Shown: in pieces, positions 19,005 to 29,837 of the stretch
Numbering within the stretch: position 1 is the first letter of the stretch
Layout: every line of letters starts with the position of its first letter
From: Alphaproteobacteria bacterium
GTDB taxonomy: Bacteria; Pseudomonadota; Alphaproteobacteria; Caulobacterales; Caulobacteraceae
Length of the DNA stretch: 64,000 nucleotides
NCBI GenBank assembly: GCA_018820275.1
Contig: JAHJOO010000066.1
Span: forward strand, 62,001 to 126,000
Reading direction: 5' to 3'
The notes under the pieces: generated by a model
What the model was told of the DNA's origin: nothing
What the model saw: only the letters and a program-made list of their open reading frames with translations
Database searches by the model: none
Position numbers and translations under genes: made by a program

Positions 19005-19563
19005 GGAAACGTCTTCCGGCGAGAATGGGCGGCCGGCCGGCCCGGAATCGGTGACCGACCTCGATCTGGACGAGGCCGTCATCGTCGCCCTCGGCTGCAA
19101 TGACAAGGGCGCCTGGGCGGATTGCGTCGAGGCGCTCGAGGCGGCCCTGGCCCGCTTCCGGCCGGAAGGGCTGGACGTGGTGGCGCGCTCGTCGTGGTGG
19201 CGGTCCGCGGCCTGGCCCGACCCCGGCGATCCCCCCTTCCTGAACGGCGTGGTGGTGGTACGGACGGAGCTGTCGCCCAATCTCCTGATGGCCACCCTCG
19301 GCCGGATCGAGGAGGCCTTCGGCCGGACGCGGGGGGAGCGGCCGAACGCGCCGCGCACCCTCGACCTGGATCTGATCGCCTTCGGACGGAGAACCGGGGA
19401 CCTCGACGGCCTGATCCTGCCGCACCCCCGCGCGGCGCAGCGCGGCTTCGTGATGGGGCCCCTCGCCGAGATCGCGCCCGACTGGCGGCACCCCGTCCGG
19501 GGCGAGACCGCGCGGGTTCTGGCGCAACACGTCACCGTCGGTCGCGACGCCCGCCCGGTCTGA
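19003..19563 (+). CDS. folK: 2-amino-4-hydroxy-6-hydroxymethyldihydropteridine pyrophosphokinase (HPPK)
   Basis: A 186-aa [12 protein letters not shown] near the N-terminus, [16 protein letters not shown], and the signature [16 protein letters not shown], which binds ATP, Mg2+ and pterin. It transfers pyrophosphate from ATP to the pterin alcohol in folate synthesis. The start is uncertain: ATG 19003 is used here, but ATG 18991 and 18994 are in frame. All choices overlap or abut the 5' end of the divergent NYN gene, so the promoter must lie within that gene. folB and folP are not adjacent. Confidence 0.85.
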   Translation: METSSGENGRPAGPESVTDLDLDEAVIVALGCNDKGAWADCVEALEAALARFRPEGLDVVARSSWWRSAAWPDPGDPPFLNGVVVVRTELSPNLLMATLGRIEEAFGRTRGERPNAPRTLDLDLIAFGRRTGDLDGLILPHPRAAQRGFVMGPLAEIAPDWRHPVRGETARVLAQHVTVGRDARPV

Positions 19564-19587
19564 CGCCGCGATTTCGCCCTCGCCGCG

Positions 19588-19616
19588 TTGCACAATCGGC
19601 CGCAAGCCGCTATTTT
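19588..19616 (+). promoter_or_regulatory. Putative rpoZ promoter
   Basis: TTGCAC (19588-19593) and TATTTT (19611-19616) are separated by 17 nt, 30 nt before the rpoZ ATG. This is one of the best sigma-70-type matches in the window. Confidence 0.5.
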
Positions 19617-19646
19617 CCGCGGTTCTCCCCGCCGCCCGAGGATTTC

Positions 19647-20006
19647 ATGGCCCGCGTCACTGTCGAAGACTGCATCGAAAAGGTTCCCAACCGCTTCGGC
19701 CTCGTGCTGCTGGCGGGTCACCGCGCCCGCAATATCGCCAACGGCGCGCCCCTGATGCTGGATCGCGACAACGACAAGAACCCGGTCGTGGCCCTGCGCG
19801 AGCTGGCCGAGGACGCCCTCGTGCCGGACGAGCTGTCGGAAGCCATCATCACCACCCTGCAACGCGTCGACGAGCGGACGGAGGCGGAGGACGAGGCGGA
19901 GACCGTCGCCCTGCTGGCCGAGCCGCAGCACATGAACATGGCCGAGGCCGAACTGATCCGCGCTCTGCAGAGCGACCGGGACGGCGGCCAGGAGGAGCGC
20001 TACTGA
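19647..20006 (+). CDS. rpoZ: RNA polymerase omega subunit
   Basis: A 119-aa protein starting [20 protein letters not shown], the conserved omega N-terminus, followed by [12 protein letters not shown] and [10 protein letters not shown]. It binds the beta' C-terminus and helps assemble RNA polymerase, and in proteobacteria forms part of a ppGpp site. A GAGGAT site precedes the ATG. The acidic C-terminus is typical of alphaproteobacteria. It directly precedes the (p)ppGpp synthetase gene, a widely conserved order (rpoZ-spoT). Confidence 0.95.
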   Translation: MARVTVEDCIEKVPNRFGLVLLAGHRARNIANGAPLMLDRDNDKNPVVALRELAEDALVPDELSEAIITTLQRVDERTEAEDEAETVALLAEPQHMNMAEAELIRALQSDRDGGQEERY

Positions 20007-20107
20007 CGCCGGACGGCGACAGCGGCGTCACCATTCTTCCGGCGCGCATCGACGCGCCGGACCCCCCGATTGAAACGACCACGCCCGCGCCTGCGCGCAG
20101 CCGGGTC

Positions 20108-22270
<2,163 letters not shown>

Positions 22271-22286
22271 GCCCGTCGCGCAGCGC

Positions 22287-22463
22287 GTGAGGACGTCGAC
22301 CGAACCGGGAGCGACCCTGGCGACGATCGGTCACGGGCGGGATCCGGACCCTCTGCTGACCGATGTCACCGGCGGGATCTTCACGGCCGTGTACGGCGGG
22401 TTCATTCCCACGCGGCGCACGAGCAAGTATGAGCGGCCCGGCTGGATACGACAGGATTCGTGA
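22287..22463 (+). CDS. Possible 58-aa small protein between the RSH gene and pyrE
   Basis: An open frame from GTG 22287 to a TGA at 22461-22463 whose last base is the A of the pyrE ATG (TGATG), the same coupling used by real gene pairs nearby. The predicted product is polar ([20 protein letters not shown] near the middle and end) with no membrane segment or family I recognise. By hand count about 80% of third positions are G or C. No clear ribosome-binding site precedes the GTG. It could equally be leader sequence for pyrE. Confidence 0.35.
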   Translation: MRTSTEPGATLATIGHGRDPDPLLTDVTGGIFTAVYGGFIPTRRTSKYERPGWIRQDS

Positions 22464-23047
22464 TGACCTCTGAAGACGTTCTGGACGAGTTCCGCGCCGC
22501 CGGCGCCCTGCGCGAGGGGCATTTCGTGCTGTCGTCGGGCCTGCACAGCCCGGTGTTCCTGCAGAAGAACCTCGTGTTCATGGATGCGGTCCGCTGCGCC
22601 CGGCTGTGCAAGGCGCTGGCGGAGCGGATCACGGCCGCGGTCGGGCCGGTGGATGTGGCGATTTCACCCGCTGTCGGGGGCATCATCCCCGGCTATGAGA
22701 CGGCGCGCTGGCTCGGCGTGCCCTCCATGTACGTCGAGCGCGACGGCGGCGAGTTCAGGCTGCGCCGGGGGTTCCACGTCGAGGCGGGGCAAAGGGTGGT
22801 CATGGTCGAGGACATCGTCACCACGGGTCTCAGCTCCCGCGAGTGCATCGCGGCGATCCGTGCGGCGGGCGGCGACGTGGTGGCGGCGGCCTGCATCGTC
22901 GACCGCTCCGGCGGCCGCGCCGACGTGGGCGTGCCCCTCGTCGCCCTGGCGACGCTGGACGTGCCGGCCTGGCCCGCCGACGCGCTTCCGCCGGATCTCG
23001 CGGCCCTCCCGGTCGAAGACCCGGGCAGCCGTCGCCTGTCGAAATAG
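22463..23047 (+). CDS. pyrE: Orotate phosphoribosyltransferase
   Basis: A 194-aa type I phosphoribosyltransferase. [14 protein letters not shown] is the PRPP-binding motif, and [12 protein letters not shown] near the N-terminus matches the OPRTase dimer/orotate loop. It makes orotidine monophosphate from orotate and PRPP in pyrimidine synthesis. The start is ATG 22463, with GTG 22460 one codon upstream as an alternative. It heads the pyrE-pdxJ-acpS-lepB-rnc-era run. Confidence 0.95.
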   Translation: MTSEDVLDEFRAAGALREGHFVLSSGLHSPVFLQKNLVFMDAVRCARLCKALAERITAAVGPVDVAISPAVGGIIPGYETARWLGVPSMYVERDGGEFRLRRGFHVEAGQRVVMVEDIVTTGLSSRECIAAIRAAGGDVVAAACIVDRSGGRADVGVPLVALATLDVPAWPADALPPDLAALPVEDPGSRRLSK

Positions 23048-23056
23048 GAGTTCGCG

Positions 23057-23797
23057 ATGTCGGGTTTGGTCCGTCTCGGCGTCAACATCGACCACGTCGC
23101 CACCGTCCGCAATGCGCGCGGCGGGGCGCACCCGGACCCGGTTCGGGCGGCGCGCGAGGCGCTGGCGGCGGGAGCGGACGGCATCACCGCCCACCTGCGC
23201 GAGGATCGCCGCCACATCACCGACGCGGACATCGCGGCGCTCAGCGACCTGTGCGCCGAGGCGGGCCGCCCGTTGAACCTGGAGATGGCGGTCACCGACG
23301 AGATGCTGGCCATCGCCCTGCGGCATCGCCCCCATGCGGCCTGTCTGGTACCGGAGCGGCGTGAGGAAGTGACGACCGAGGGCGGGCTGGCGGTGGCGGG
23401 TCATGAGGCGCGCATCGCGCCGGTCGTCCGCTCCCTCGTCGAGGCCGGGATCCGCGCGTCCCTGTTCATCGAGCCCAGTCCGGCCCAGGTCGAGGCCGCG
23501 CACTCCGTCGGGGCCCAGGTGGTGGAACTCCACACCGGCCGATACTGCCACCTGTCCGGCGACGATCGGCAGGTCGAACTGCAGCGGCTGCAGGCCGCGG
23601 CGACCCGGGCGGCGGAACTGGGGCTGGAGGTTCACGCGGGCCACGGCCTGGACTACGTGACCGCCGCCGACATGCTGGCCATCCCGGAGGTGCGGGAGTT
23701 GAACATCGGCCACTTCCTGATCGGGGAGGCGGTCTTCGTGGGGCTGGCGGACGCCATCGGCCGGATGCGGGCAGCGATGGACGGAGCCGAAGGGTGA
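23057..23797 (+). CDS. pdxJ: Pyridoxine 5'-phosphate synthase
   Basis: A 246-aa TIM barrel beginning [20 protein letters not shown], the family's phosphate-binding N-terminus. [13 protein letters not shown] and VHAGHGLDY follow. It condenses 3-amino-1-hydroxyacetone phosphate with deoxyxylulose 5-phosphate to give PNP. An AGGAG site precedes the ATG. Its stop overlaps the acpS GTG; pdxJ-acpS pairing is widely conserved. Confidence 0.97.
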   Translation: MSGLVRLGVNIDHVATVRNARGGAHPDPVRAAREALAAGADGITAHLREDRRHITDADIAALSDLCAEAGRPLNLEMAVTDEMLAIALRHRPHAACLVPERREEVTTEGGLAVAGHEARIAPVVRSLVEAGIRASLFIEPSPAQVEAAHSVGAQVVELHTGRYCHLSGDDRQVELQRLQAAATRAAELGLEVHAGHGLDYVTAADMLAIPEVRELNIGHFLIGEAVFVGLADAIGRMRAAMDGAEG

Positions 23798-24198
23798 TCG
23801 TCGGCGTCGGCGCCGACCTGTGCGACATCCGGCGCATCCAGGCCTCCCTGGACCGTTTCGGCGACCGCTTCCGGACGCGATGCTTCACGGAGATCGAGCG
23901 CGCCCGATCCGAACGGAAGCCCGACGCGGCCTGGAGCTACGCCAAGCGGTTTGCGGCCAAGGAGGCGTGCGCCAAGGCCCTGGGCACCGGCATGCGCCGC
24001 GACGTCTACTGGAAGGACATGGGGGTGGTGAACCTTGCGTCCGGGCGTCCGACCCTTGCGCTGACCGGCCCGGCGGCCGAACACCTGAAGCGGCTGACGC
24101 CGCCGGACCACGAGGCCGTGGTGCATCTGACCTTGACCGACGAACACCCGTATGCGCTCGCCTTCGTGGTGATCGAGGCCTTGCCCGTCACAAAATGA
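23794..24198 (+). CDS. acpS: Holo-[acyl-carrier-protein] synthase
   Basis: A 134-aa phosphopantetheinyl transferase: [12 protein letters not shown] at the N-terminus (first Mg2+ aspartate) and [16 protein letters not shown] (Glu/Lys signature). It transfers 4'-phosphopantetheine from CoA to ACP. The GTG start overlaps the pdxJ stop (GTGA). Confidence 0.95.
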   Translation: MIVGVGADLCDIRRIQASLDRFGDRFRTRCFTEIERARSERKPDAAWSYAKRFAAKEACAKALGTGMRRDVYWKDMGVVNLASGRPTLALTGPAAEHLKRLTPPDHEAVVHLTLTDEHPYALAFVVIEALPVTK

Positions 24199-24256
24199 GA
24201 CTATACCCCTGCGACGCCAAGAAAGCCCGCCGCAGCGCGGGTGGGGGACCCTCGAG

Positions 24257-25459
24257 ATGACCGAAGCCGACAAGCCGCACGACGCGCACGACGAGCCGGG
24301 CCACGAGCCCCACGCGGCCGATCCGCACCCGGCGCCGGAAGCGCCCGCCGAGGCGGCTGCGGACGAGTCCCATCCGGTCGAGACCGTGACGGAGGCCGGG
24401 GGCCATGTCGAAGACGCCGCCGGGGCCGCGGCTCCGGCCGCCGACGCCCACGAACCCGCGTCCTCCGCCGGGGAGGTGCCCGCCGTCGAGGACACGCCGT
24501 CCGCCGCAGAGACCCCCGTCGAACCCGTCCACGTCTCGGAGCCTGCGCCGACGTCGACCGCGGAACCGGTCGCCGCTGCGGCCGTGGCCGGCGCGACCGC
24601 CAGCCGCGTCGACGCCGCCTCGCCGATCTGGAGCGACCACGGCGACGCGCCCGACCACGCGCCAGCCCCGGTCTACAAGCCGCGCAAGGAGAAGACGTCC
24701 TCGTCCGGCGGTTCGGGCAATGAGTTCGTCGAGATCCTGAAGACCGTCGTCTTCGCCCTGCTGATCGCCGTGGTCCTGCGGATCGTGCTGTTCCAGCCCT
24801 TCACCATCCCCTCGGCGTCGATGGAGCCCAACCTCTACGAGGGCGACTACATCGTCGTGTCGAAATGGTCCTACGGCTATTCGAGGCACGCCATCCCGCT
24901 GAGCCCGCCCCTGTTCGAGGGCCGCATCTTCGGCAAGGCCCCCGAGCGCGGCGACATCGCCGTGTTCAAGCTGCCGCGGGACATCGGCACGGGGCCGAAC
25001 AAGGTCGACTACATCAAGCGCGTCATCGGCCTGCCGGGAGACCGCGTGCAGATGATCGACGGCACCCTGCACATCAACGGCGAGCCCGTGCGTGACGTGG
25101 TCCTCGACGCGTCGGAAGTCGGCGAGACGTTCGGCGCGCGTCCGGCGACCCAGATGCGCGAAACCCTGCCCAACGGCCGCACCTTCACGGTCCAGGACTT
25201 CGGTCCCGGAGGCATGCTGGATTCCACCCCGGTCTTCGAGGTGCCGGCGGGGCATTACTTCATGATGGGCGACAACCGCGACAACTCGGTCGACAGCCGC
25301 GACCAGTCCTCGCAGGGCGTGGGCCTGGTCCCCGAGGAAAACCTGATCGGCAAGGCCGAGATCATCCTGTTCTCGTGGTCGCCCGGGGCCTCGCTGCTCA
25401 ATCCGATCAGCTGGTTCAGCAAGGTGCGGCCCAGCCGCTTCTTCACGGACCTTGACTGA
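24257..25459 (+). CDS. lepB: Signal peptidase I with long N-terminal extension
   Basis: A 400-aa protein. The C-terminal 250 residues are a standard type I signal peptidase: one membrane helix (about 158-176), PSASMEPN with catalytic Ser188, YIKRVIGLPGD with the general-base Lys254, and HYFMMGDNRDNSVDSR. It releases exported proteins from the membrane. The first 155 residues are unusual: rich in Ala, Glu, Pro, Asp and His, predicted disordered and cytoplasmic. ATG 24257 follows a GGGGGACC/GAG stretch. The lepB-rnc-era order is conserved, and its end overlaps the rnc start. Confidence 0.95.
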   Translation: MTEADKPHDAHDEPGHEPHAADPHPAPEAPAEAAADESHPVETVTEAGGHVEDAAGAAAPAADAHEPASSAGEVPAVEDTPSAAETPVEPVHVSEPAPTSTAEPVAAAAVAGATASRVDAASPIWSDHGDAPDHAPAPVYKPRKEKTSSSGGSGNEFVEILKTVVFALLIAVVLRIVLFQPFTIPSASMEPNLYEGDYIVVSKWSYGYSRHAIPLSPPLFEGRIFGKAPERGDIAVFKLPRDIGTGPNKVDYIKRVIGLPGDRVQMIDGTLHINGEPVRDVVLDASEVGETFGARPATQMRETLPNGRTFTVQDFGPGGMLDSTPVFEVPAGHYFMMGDNRDNSVDSRDQSSQGVGLVPEENLIGKAEIILFSWSPGASLLNPISWFSKVRPSRFFTDLD

Positions 25460-26183
25460 GGCCCGGAACCAGAACCGGCGCGCCGAGGCCGTCCGGGACC
25501 TGACCACGCGACTGGGCCACCCCTTCGCCCGACCGGAGCTTCTGGAAACCGCCCTGACCCACGCCAGCGTGGGGGAGGGCGCGTCGCACGACGCCCGCGG
25601 TCGGCCCTTCAGCCACAACCAGCGTCAGGAGTTCCTCGGCGACCGGGTTCTGGGGTTGCTGGTCGCGGAGCGGCTGATGCGGGACCTGCCCGACGCCGAC
25701 GAAGGGGTGATGTCGTCGCGGCTGCACGCCCTGGTCGACAAGGCCGCCTGCGCCCGCGCGGCGGAACGGTTGGGCGTCGGTGCGGCCATGCGGCTGTCCC
25801 CCGGAGAGTCGAAGCAGGGCGGCCGCCGCCGCGAGGGGGTCCTTGGCGACGCCATGGAGGCGGTGCTCGCGGCGGTGTATCTGGACGGCGGGCTGGACGC
25901 CGCGCGCGCCGTCTTCGAGCGCGCCTGGGCCGAGGAGATCGCCGCGCCGGCGCAACCGGGACTGTCCAATCCCAAGTCGGCCCTGCAGGAGTGGTCCCTC
26001 GGCGGCGGCCGCGGCCTGCCGACCTACCGCATCGCCGGGCGCACGGGCTCCGACCACGCGCCGACGTTCACCGTCGAAGTGACCGTGCCTGGCCTGCAGC
26101 CCTTGACCGGACGGGGGCGCTCGCGTCAGGAGGCGGAGAAGGCGGCGGCCGTTGCCCTGTTGTCCCGTGAAGGCGTGATTTGA
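25452..26183 (+). CDS. rnc: Ribonuclease III
   Basis: A 243-aa RNase III. The signature segment is QRQEFLGDRVLGLLVAERL and the second acidic pair lies in LGDAMEAVLAAVYLDGG, giving the four Mg2+-binding acids. A C-terminal double-stranded RNA-binding domain follows (SALQEWSLG to SRQEAEKAAAVALL). It processes rRNA precursors and structured mRNAs. The TTG start at 25452 overlaps the lepB 3' end by 8 bp. Its stop overlaps the era TTG. Confidence 0.95.
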   Translation: MTEARNQNRRAEAVRDLTTRLGHPFARPELLETALTHASVGEGASHDARGRPFSHNQRQEFLGDRVLGLLVAERLMRDLPDADEGVMSSRLHALVDKAACARAAERLGVGAAMRLSPGESKQGGRRREGVLGDAMEAVLAAVYLDGGLDAARAVFERAWAEEIAAPAQPGLSNPKSALQEWSLGGGRGLPTYRIAGRTGSDHAPTFTVEVTVPGLQPLTGRGRSRQEAEKAAAVALLSREGVI

Positions 26184-27130
26184 CCGATACCGACCCCCAG
26201 ACCCGTGCGGGCTTCGCCGCGATCATCGGCGCGCCCAATGCGGGCAAGTCCACCCTGGTGAACCGGCTGGCGGGGTCGAAGGTCTCCATCGTCACCCAGA
26301 AGGTGCAGACCACGCGCTTCCCCGTGCGCGGCATCGCCATGCACGGCGACGCCCAGATCGTGCTGGTCGACACGCCCGGCATCTTCAGTCCGCGCCGCCG
26401 CCTGGACCGCGCCATGGTCGCCTCGGCCTGGGGCGGGGCGGACGACGCCGACGTGGTCGTGCACCTGGTCGACGCCGCCTCGCACATCGCCTCGGACGGC
26501 AAGGACGGCTCGGCCGCGGATCGCCGGGGGGCCGAGGACACCGAGACCATCATCAAGGCGCTGACCGAGGCCGGCAAGCAGGTCATCCTGGCGCTGAACA
26601 AGATCGACGGCATGCGCCGCGACACCCTGCTGGCCCTGGCGCAGCGGCTGGACGCGACCGGCGCCTATTCCGAGGTCTTCATGATCTCGGCGGCGACGGG
26701 CGACGGCGTCGACGACCTGATGGCGCGTCTGGCGGCGGCGATGCCGGCGGGCCCCTGGCTGTACCCCGAGGACCAGGCCGCCGACGTGCCGATGCGCGTG
26801 CTGGCGGCCGAGATCACCCGGGAGAAGGTCTATCTGCGGGTTCACGAGGAACTGCCGTACTCTGCGGCGGTGGAGACGACGGCCTTCGACGATCGCGCCG
26901 ACGGCTCGGCCCGGATCGAACAGACCATCTACGTCGAACGCGACAGCCAGCGTCCGATCGTGCTGGGCAAGGGCGGCCAGACGCTGAAGTGGATCGGCCA
27001 GAAGGCGCGCGAGGACCTGACGGAAATCCTCGGCCGGCCGGTGCACCTGTTCCTGACCGTGAAGGTCGATCCGAAGTGGCAGGACAGCCGCGCCCTCTAC
27101 GCCCAGTTCGGGCTGGACTTCGATGCCTGA
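26180..27130 (+). CDS. era: GTPase Era
   Basis: A 316-aa GTPase: G1 GAPNAGKST, G3 DTPGIF, G4 NKID, G5 MISAATG region, then a KH domain (IVLGKGGQTLKWIGQKARED) that binds the 3' end of 16S rRNA during 30S assembly. An insert of about 20 polar residues (SHIASDGKDGSAADRRGAED) follows G3 and is absent from E. coli Era. TTG start overlaps the rnc stop. Its 3' end overlaps the following serine-hydrolase gene by 8 bp, where many genomes have recO. Confidence 0.96.
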   Translation: MTDTDPQTRAGFAAIIGAPNAGKSTLVNRLAGSKVSIVTQKVQTTRFPVRGIAMHGDAQIVLVDTPGIFSPRRRLDRAMVASAWGGADDADVVVHLVDAASHIASDGKDGSAADRRGAEDTETIIKALTEAGKQVILALNKIDGMRRDTLLALAQRLDATGAYSEVFMISAATGDGVDDLMARLAAAMPAGPWLYPEDQAADVPMRVLAAEITREKVYLRVHEELPYSAAVETTAFDDRADGSARIEQTIYVERDSQRPIVLGKGGQTLKWIGQKAREDLTEILGRPVHLFLTVKVDPKWQDSRALYAQFGLDFDA

Positions 27131-28334
27131 TTTGTCGGTCCGCTGGGCCGGTCCGGTGGCCGCCCTGGCTCTCGGGATCGGCGGCGTTGCGGGCGGGGTC
27201 TGGTGGTGGACCTCGCAGGATCGCCCCGCGGCGGCGGAAGCGGCGGCCCCGCCCGAGCGTCCGCCGGTCGTCGTCGTCGAGGCCCTGCCGCAGCTCAAGG
27301 CGGCGCTGGACGCCGAGGCCGCGCGCGGCCGCCTGTCCGGAGCGGTTCTCGTGGCCAGGGGCGACCGGGTCCTGTTCCGTCAGGCCTACGGTCTCGCGGA
27401 TCGCGAAGCGGGCGTGCCGGTCGCGGTGAGTTCCCGCTTCCGCCTGGCCTCGGTCAGCAAACAGTTCACCGCGGCGGCGATCCTGCGGCTGCAGGACGAG
27501 GGCGTCCTGTCGGTCGACGACCCGCTGTGCCGCTGGATTCAGCCCTGCCCGCAGGCGTGGGCACCGATCCGCCTGCGGCACCTGCTCTCCCATACGTCCG
27601 GGGTGCCCGACCTGATGGCGCAGGCCGGCTGGGGTCGGCGCAGGGTGGCGCCCACGACGCTGGCAGACCTGACGACGGCGTCGAGCTTCTATCGCCTGCA
27701 GTTCGAGCCCGGGACGAAGATCCGATACTCGAACGCCGGCTACAACCTGTTGGCCGCCGTGGTCGAGGCGGCGGCGGGGATGGAGTTCCACGCCTGGCTT
27801 CAGGCGAACTTCTTCACGCCCCTGGGCATGCACGACACGGGCTATGACGGGTCCGACACGATCGTCATGGGGTACGCCGACCTGGCCGGCGGGATCACGC
27901 CCCAGCCGAACGCCAACGTCAGCGTCATCACCGGCGCAGGCGCCCTCTACTCGACCGTCGACGACCTGCTGGTCTGGAACCGGGCCCTGCACGGCGGCGA
28001 CCTGCTGTCGGACGAGAGCTACGCCGACATGATCCGGGATCACGGCCCTGCCGACGCGCCGCCCGAGCGAGGACGACCGCGGCGCGACTGGGGCTTCGGT
28101 CTGTTCGCCAACCGGCTCGGTGACCGGGTGACGCCCGGGTTTCCGGATCGCCAGATCTATCACACCGGCAGCTGGTCGGGATTCCGCAACATGGTGGTCC
28201 ACCAGCCGGACGGCGACGTGACGGTGATCGTTCTGTCCAACAACTATCACCGTCAGCCCGAAGTTTTGCTCATCAGCCAGCAGGCCCTGGCGGAGGCCCT
28301 CGGGCGGCCGTTCCCGACCGCGCTCCTGCGCTAG
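27123..28334 (+). CDS. Membrane-anchored serine hydrolase, beta-lactamase/DD-peptidase (class C) family
   Basis: A 403-aa protein with an N-terminal membrane segment (about residues 9-29), a linker, and a class C-type domain. Catalytic motifs are S110-V-S-K113 (SxxK), YSNAGYN (YxN) and HTGSWSGF in place of KTG. LLSHTSGVPDL is typical of the family. Members hydrolyse peptides or esters in the periplasm; activity on beta-lactams is not implied. The gene starts inside the end of era, so it is probably read through from the core operon. It converges with the DHFR-like gene at a shared CTAG. Confidence 0.88.
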   Translation: MPDLSVRWAGPVAALALGIGGVAGGVWWWTSQDRPAAAEAAAPPERPPVVVVEALPQLKAALDAEAARGRLSGAVLVARGDRVLFRQAYGLADREAGVPVAVSSRFRLASVSKQFTAAAILRLQDEGVLSVDDPLCRWIQPCPQAWAPIRLRHLLSHTSGVPDLMAQAGWGRRRVAPTTLADLTTASSFYRLQFEPGTKIRYSNAGYNLLAAVVEAAAGMEFHAWLQANFFTPLGMHDTGYDGSDTIVMGYADLAGGITPQPNANVSVITGAGALYSTVDDLLVWNRALHGGDLLSDESYADMIRDHGPADAPPERGRPRRDWGFGLFANRLGDRVTPGFPDRQIYHTGSWSGFRNMVVHQPDGDVTVIVLSNNYHRQPEVLLISQQALAEALGRPFPTALLR

Positions 28335-28990
28335 CCCTCGCGGCGCATGCGGTCCTGCCGCGCGGCCTCGCGGTCGTTCTGCGCCTGGGACGCGATGGCG
28401 GCGGTCTCGACCGGGCCGCCGCGGACATACCGGCTGCAAACGACGCCGGAGGGAGAATGCCGGGTCTCCGTCATCCGCCACGCCGTCGCCCCGACGCCGT
28501 CGCGGAACAGCCGCTTGCCCTGACCGAGAATGACCGGAAAGACCATCAGGGTCATCTCGTCTACAAGGTCGGCAGCGAGCAGGGCCTGAACAAGCTGGCC
28601 GCTGCCCTGGATCAGCAGGTCGCGGTCGCCCGAGGCCTTCAGACGGCGCACCGCCTCGCCCGGCTCGCCCTCCAGCCGGTGGCTGTTGGTCCAGGTCAGG
28701 GGTGTGCCGGCACCGGCGACCACGAACTTGTCGATCGCGTTGAAGGTCCGGCCGATCTCGTCGTCCTGATCGGGCCAGTGGGCGGCGAAGATCTCATAGG
28801 TCTTGCGACCCAGGAGCAGGTCGTAGTCGTGGCCGATCCACCCCTCCATCATCTCGCCGACCGTCTCGTCGACATGGGGCGCCAGCCAGCCGCCGTAGGG
28901 GAAGCCGCCGGTCCAGTCCTCCGTCGGACCGCCCGGCGCCTGGAGGACGCCGTCCAGCGTCAGGAAGGTGGACAGTCGCAGCTTGCGCAT
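28331..28990 (-). CDS. Dihydrofolate reductase-fold protein (RibD C-terminal family)
   Basis: A 219-aa protein: RKLRLSTFLTLDGVLQAPGG at the start, LLLGRKTYEIFAAHW, and IQGSGQLVQALLAADLVDEM, the NADPH-binding and core blocks of the RibD_C/YwjB-type family. These are NADPH-dependent reductases of unknown substrate, distinct from FolA. A charged tail of about 25 residues (QNDREAARQDRMRREG) follows the domain. It is the last gene of the ArsR operon; gap to the previous gene 12 bp. Confidence 0.85.
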   Translation of the reverse strand: MRKLRLSTFLTLDGVLQAPGGPTEDWTGGFPYGGWLAPHVDETVGEMMEGWIGHDYDLLLGRKTYEIFAAHWPDQDDEIGRTFNAIDKFVVAGAGTPLTWTNSHRLEGEPGEAVRRLKASGDRDLLIQGSGQLVQALLAADLVDEMTLMVFPVILGQGKRLFRDGVGATAWRMTETRHSPSGVVCSRYVRGGPVETAAIASQAQNDREAARQDRMRREG

Positions 28991-29002
28991 TGTGCAGTCT
29001 CC

Positions 29003-29395
29003 TCAGCGGGCCTTGGCGGCCTTTGTGGGGTCGCCGAGTTCGGCGTTCAGGGCGGTGCCGGCCCGGACGAGCGCGGTGGCCGTCACCGGGTCGAGGGTTT
29101 CGCCCTCGGCCAGGCTTATCGTCGCCATCTCATACTGACCGCCCGACTTCAGGCGCGGCTCGGTCTCGAGAAGGCGCTGCCCGCGCCACAGGCCGAACAG
29201 CACGCGCTTACCCTCGGCGCGGATCAGGGCGACCGGCCCGTTCGACAGATAGACGAGGTGTCCCCACTTGATGACCTCCTCCATGCCGTCGACGGCGAGG
29301 GCGGCGGCGCGCAGACGGTGGAGCTGACCGCCCCGCCAGTCGTCGAATGCGGCCGCGTAGTGGTCGGGCGTGAGATCGGCCCTCGCCTTGTCCAT
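29003..29395 (-). CDS. DUF1801-family protein
   Basis: A 130-aa cytosolic protein matching the DUF1801/YdhG-like domain: LHRLRAAALAVDGMEEVIKW and YLSNGPVALIRAEGKRVLFG. The fold resembles SAM/phosphate-free alpha-beta proteins and the function is not established. It starts 1 bp after the DoxX-like stop, so it is operon-internal. Confidence 0.75.
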   Translation of the reverse strand: MDKARADLTPDHYAAAFDDWRGGQLHRLRAAALAVDGMEEVIKWGHLVYLSNGPVALIRAEGKRVLFGLWRGQRLLETEPRLKSGGQYEMATISLAEGETLDPVTATALVRAGTALNAELGDPTKAAKAR

Positions 29396-29396
29396 C

Positions 29397-29792
29397 TCAC
29401 TCGCCCCTGGCGCGGAACGGCAGAAGGGCCCGAAGCGCAGGGTCCCGCAGCCAGAGCCCGGCCCACAGCACCAGGCCCAGGTAGACTCCGAACCGCGTGT
29501 GGCTGAACAGGGGACTGCCGGCGTTCATGTGGGTGGCGATCGCGCCGCCCAGCAGGGCCGTGAGCGCAATCGCACCCAGAAACGCCGTCCGCGGCCAGAT
29601 GTACAGGAGTGTCCCGCCCAGTTCGATGACCCCGATCAGAAGGATGTTCTCATCTGCAACACCGATGGGACGCGAAGCCTCCCGCGCGATCTCGGGCATA
29701 AAGAATTTGGGCGCTATCGACGCGGCAAGCATGAACAGGGCGAACAGGCCGCTGAGGACGCGGCCGGTCCAGACCGTGGGCGGGGCTTTCAT
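29397..29792 (-). CDS. DoxX-like membrane protein
   Basis: A 131-aa protein with four hydrophobic segments: WTGRVLSGLFALFMLAAS, ILLIGVIELGGTLLYI, FLGAIALTALLGGAIATH and YLGLVLWAGLWL. This matches the DoxX_2-type family. Related proteins are tied to thiol and redox homeostasis in some bacteria; the role here is inferred. GGAG lies upstream of the ATG. Confidence 0.8.
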   Translation of the reverse strand: MKAPPTVWTGRVLSGLFALFMLAASIAPKFFMPEIAREASRPIGVADENILLIGVIELGGTLLYIWPRTAFLGAIALTALLGGAIATHMNAGSPLFSHTRFGVYLGLVLWAGLWLRDPALRALLPFRARGE

Positions 29793-29837
29793 GGGCGATC
29801 TCCTTTTGTGGCCGGTGCGGTTGGCGGGCCGTCGGCG

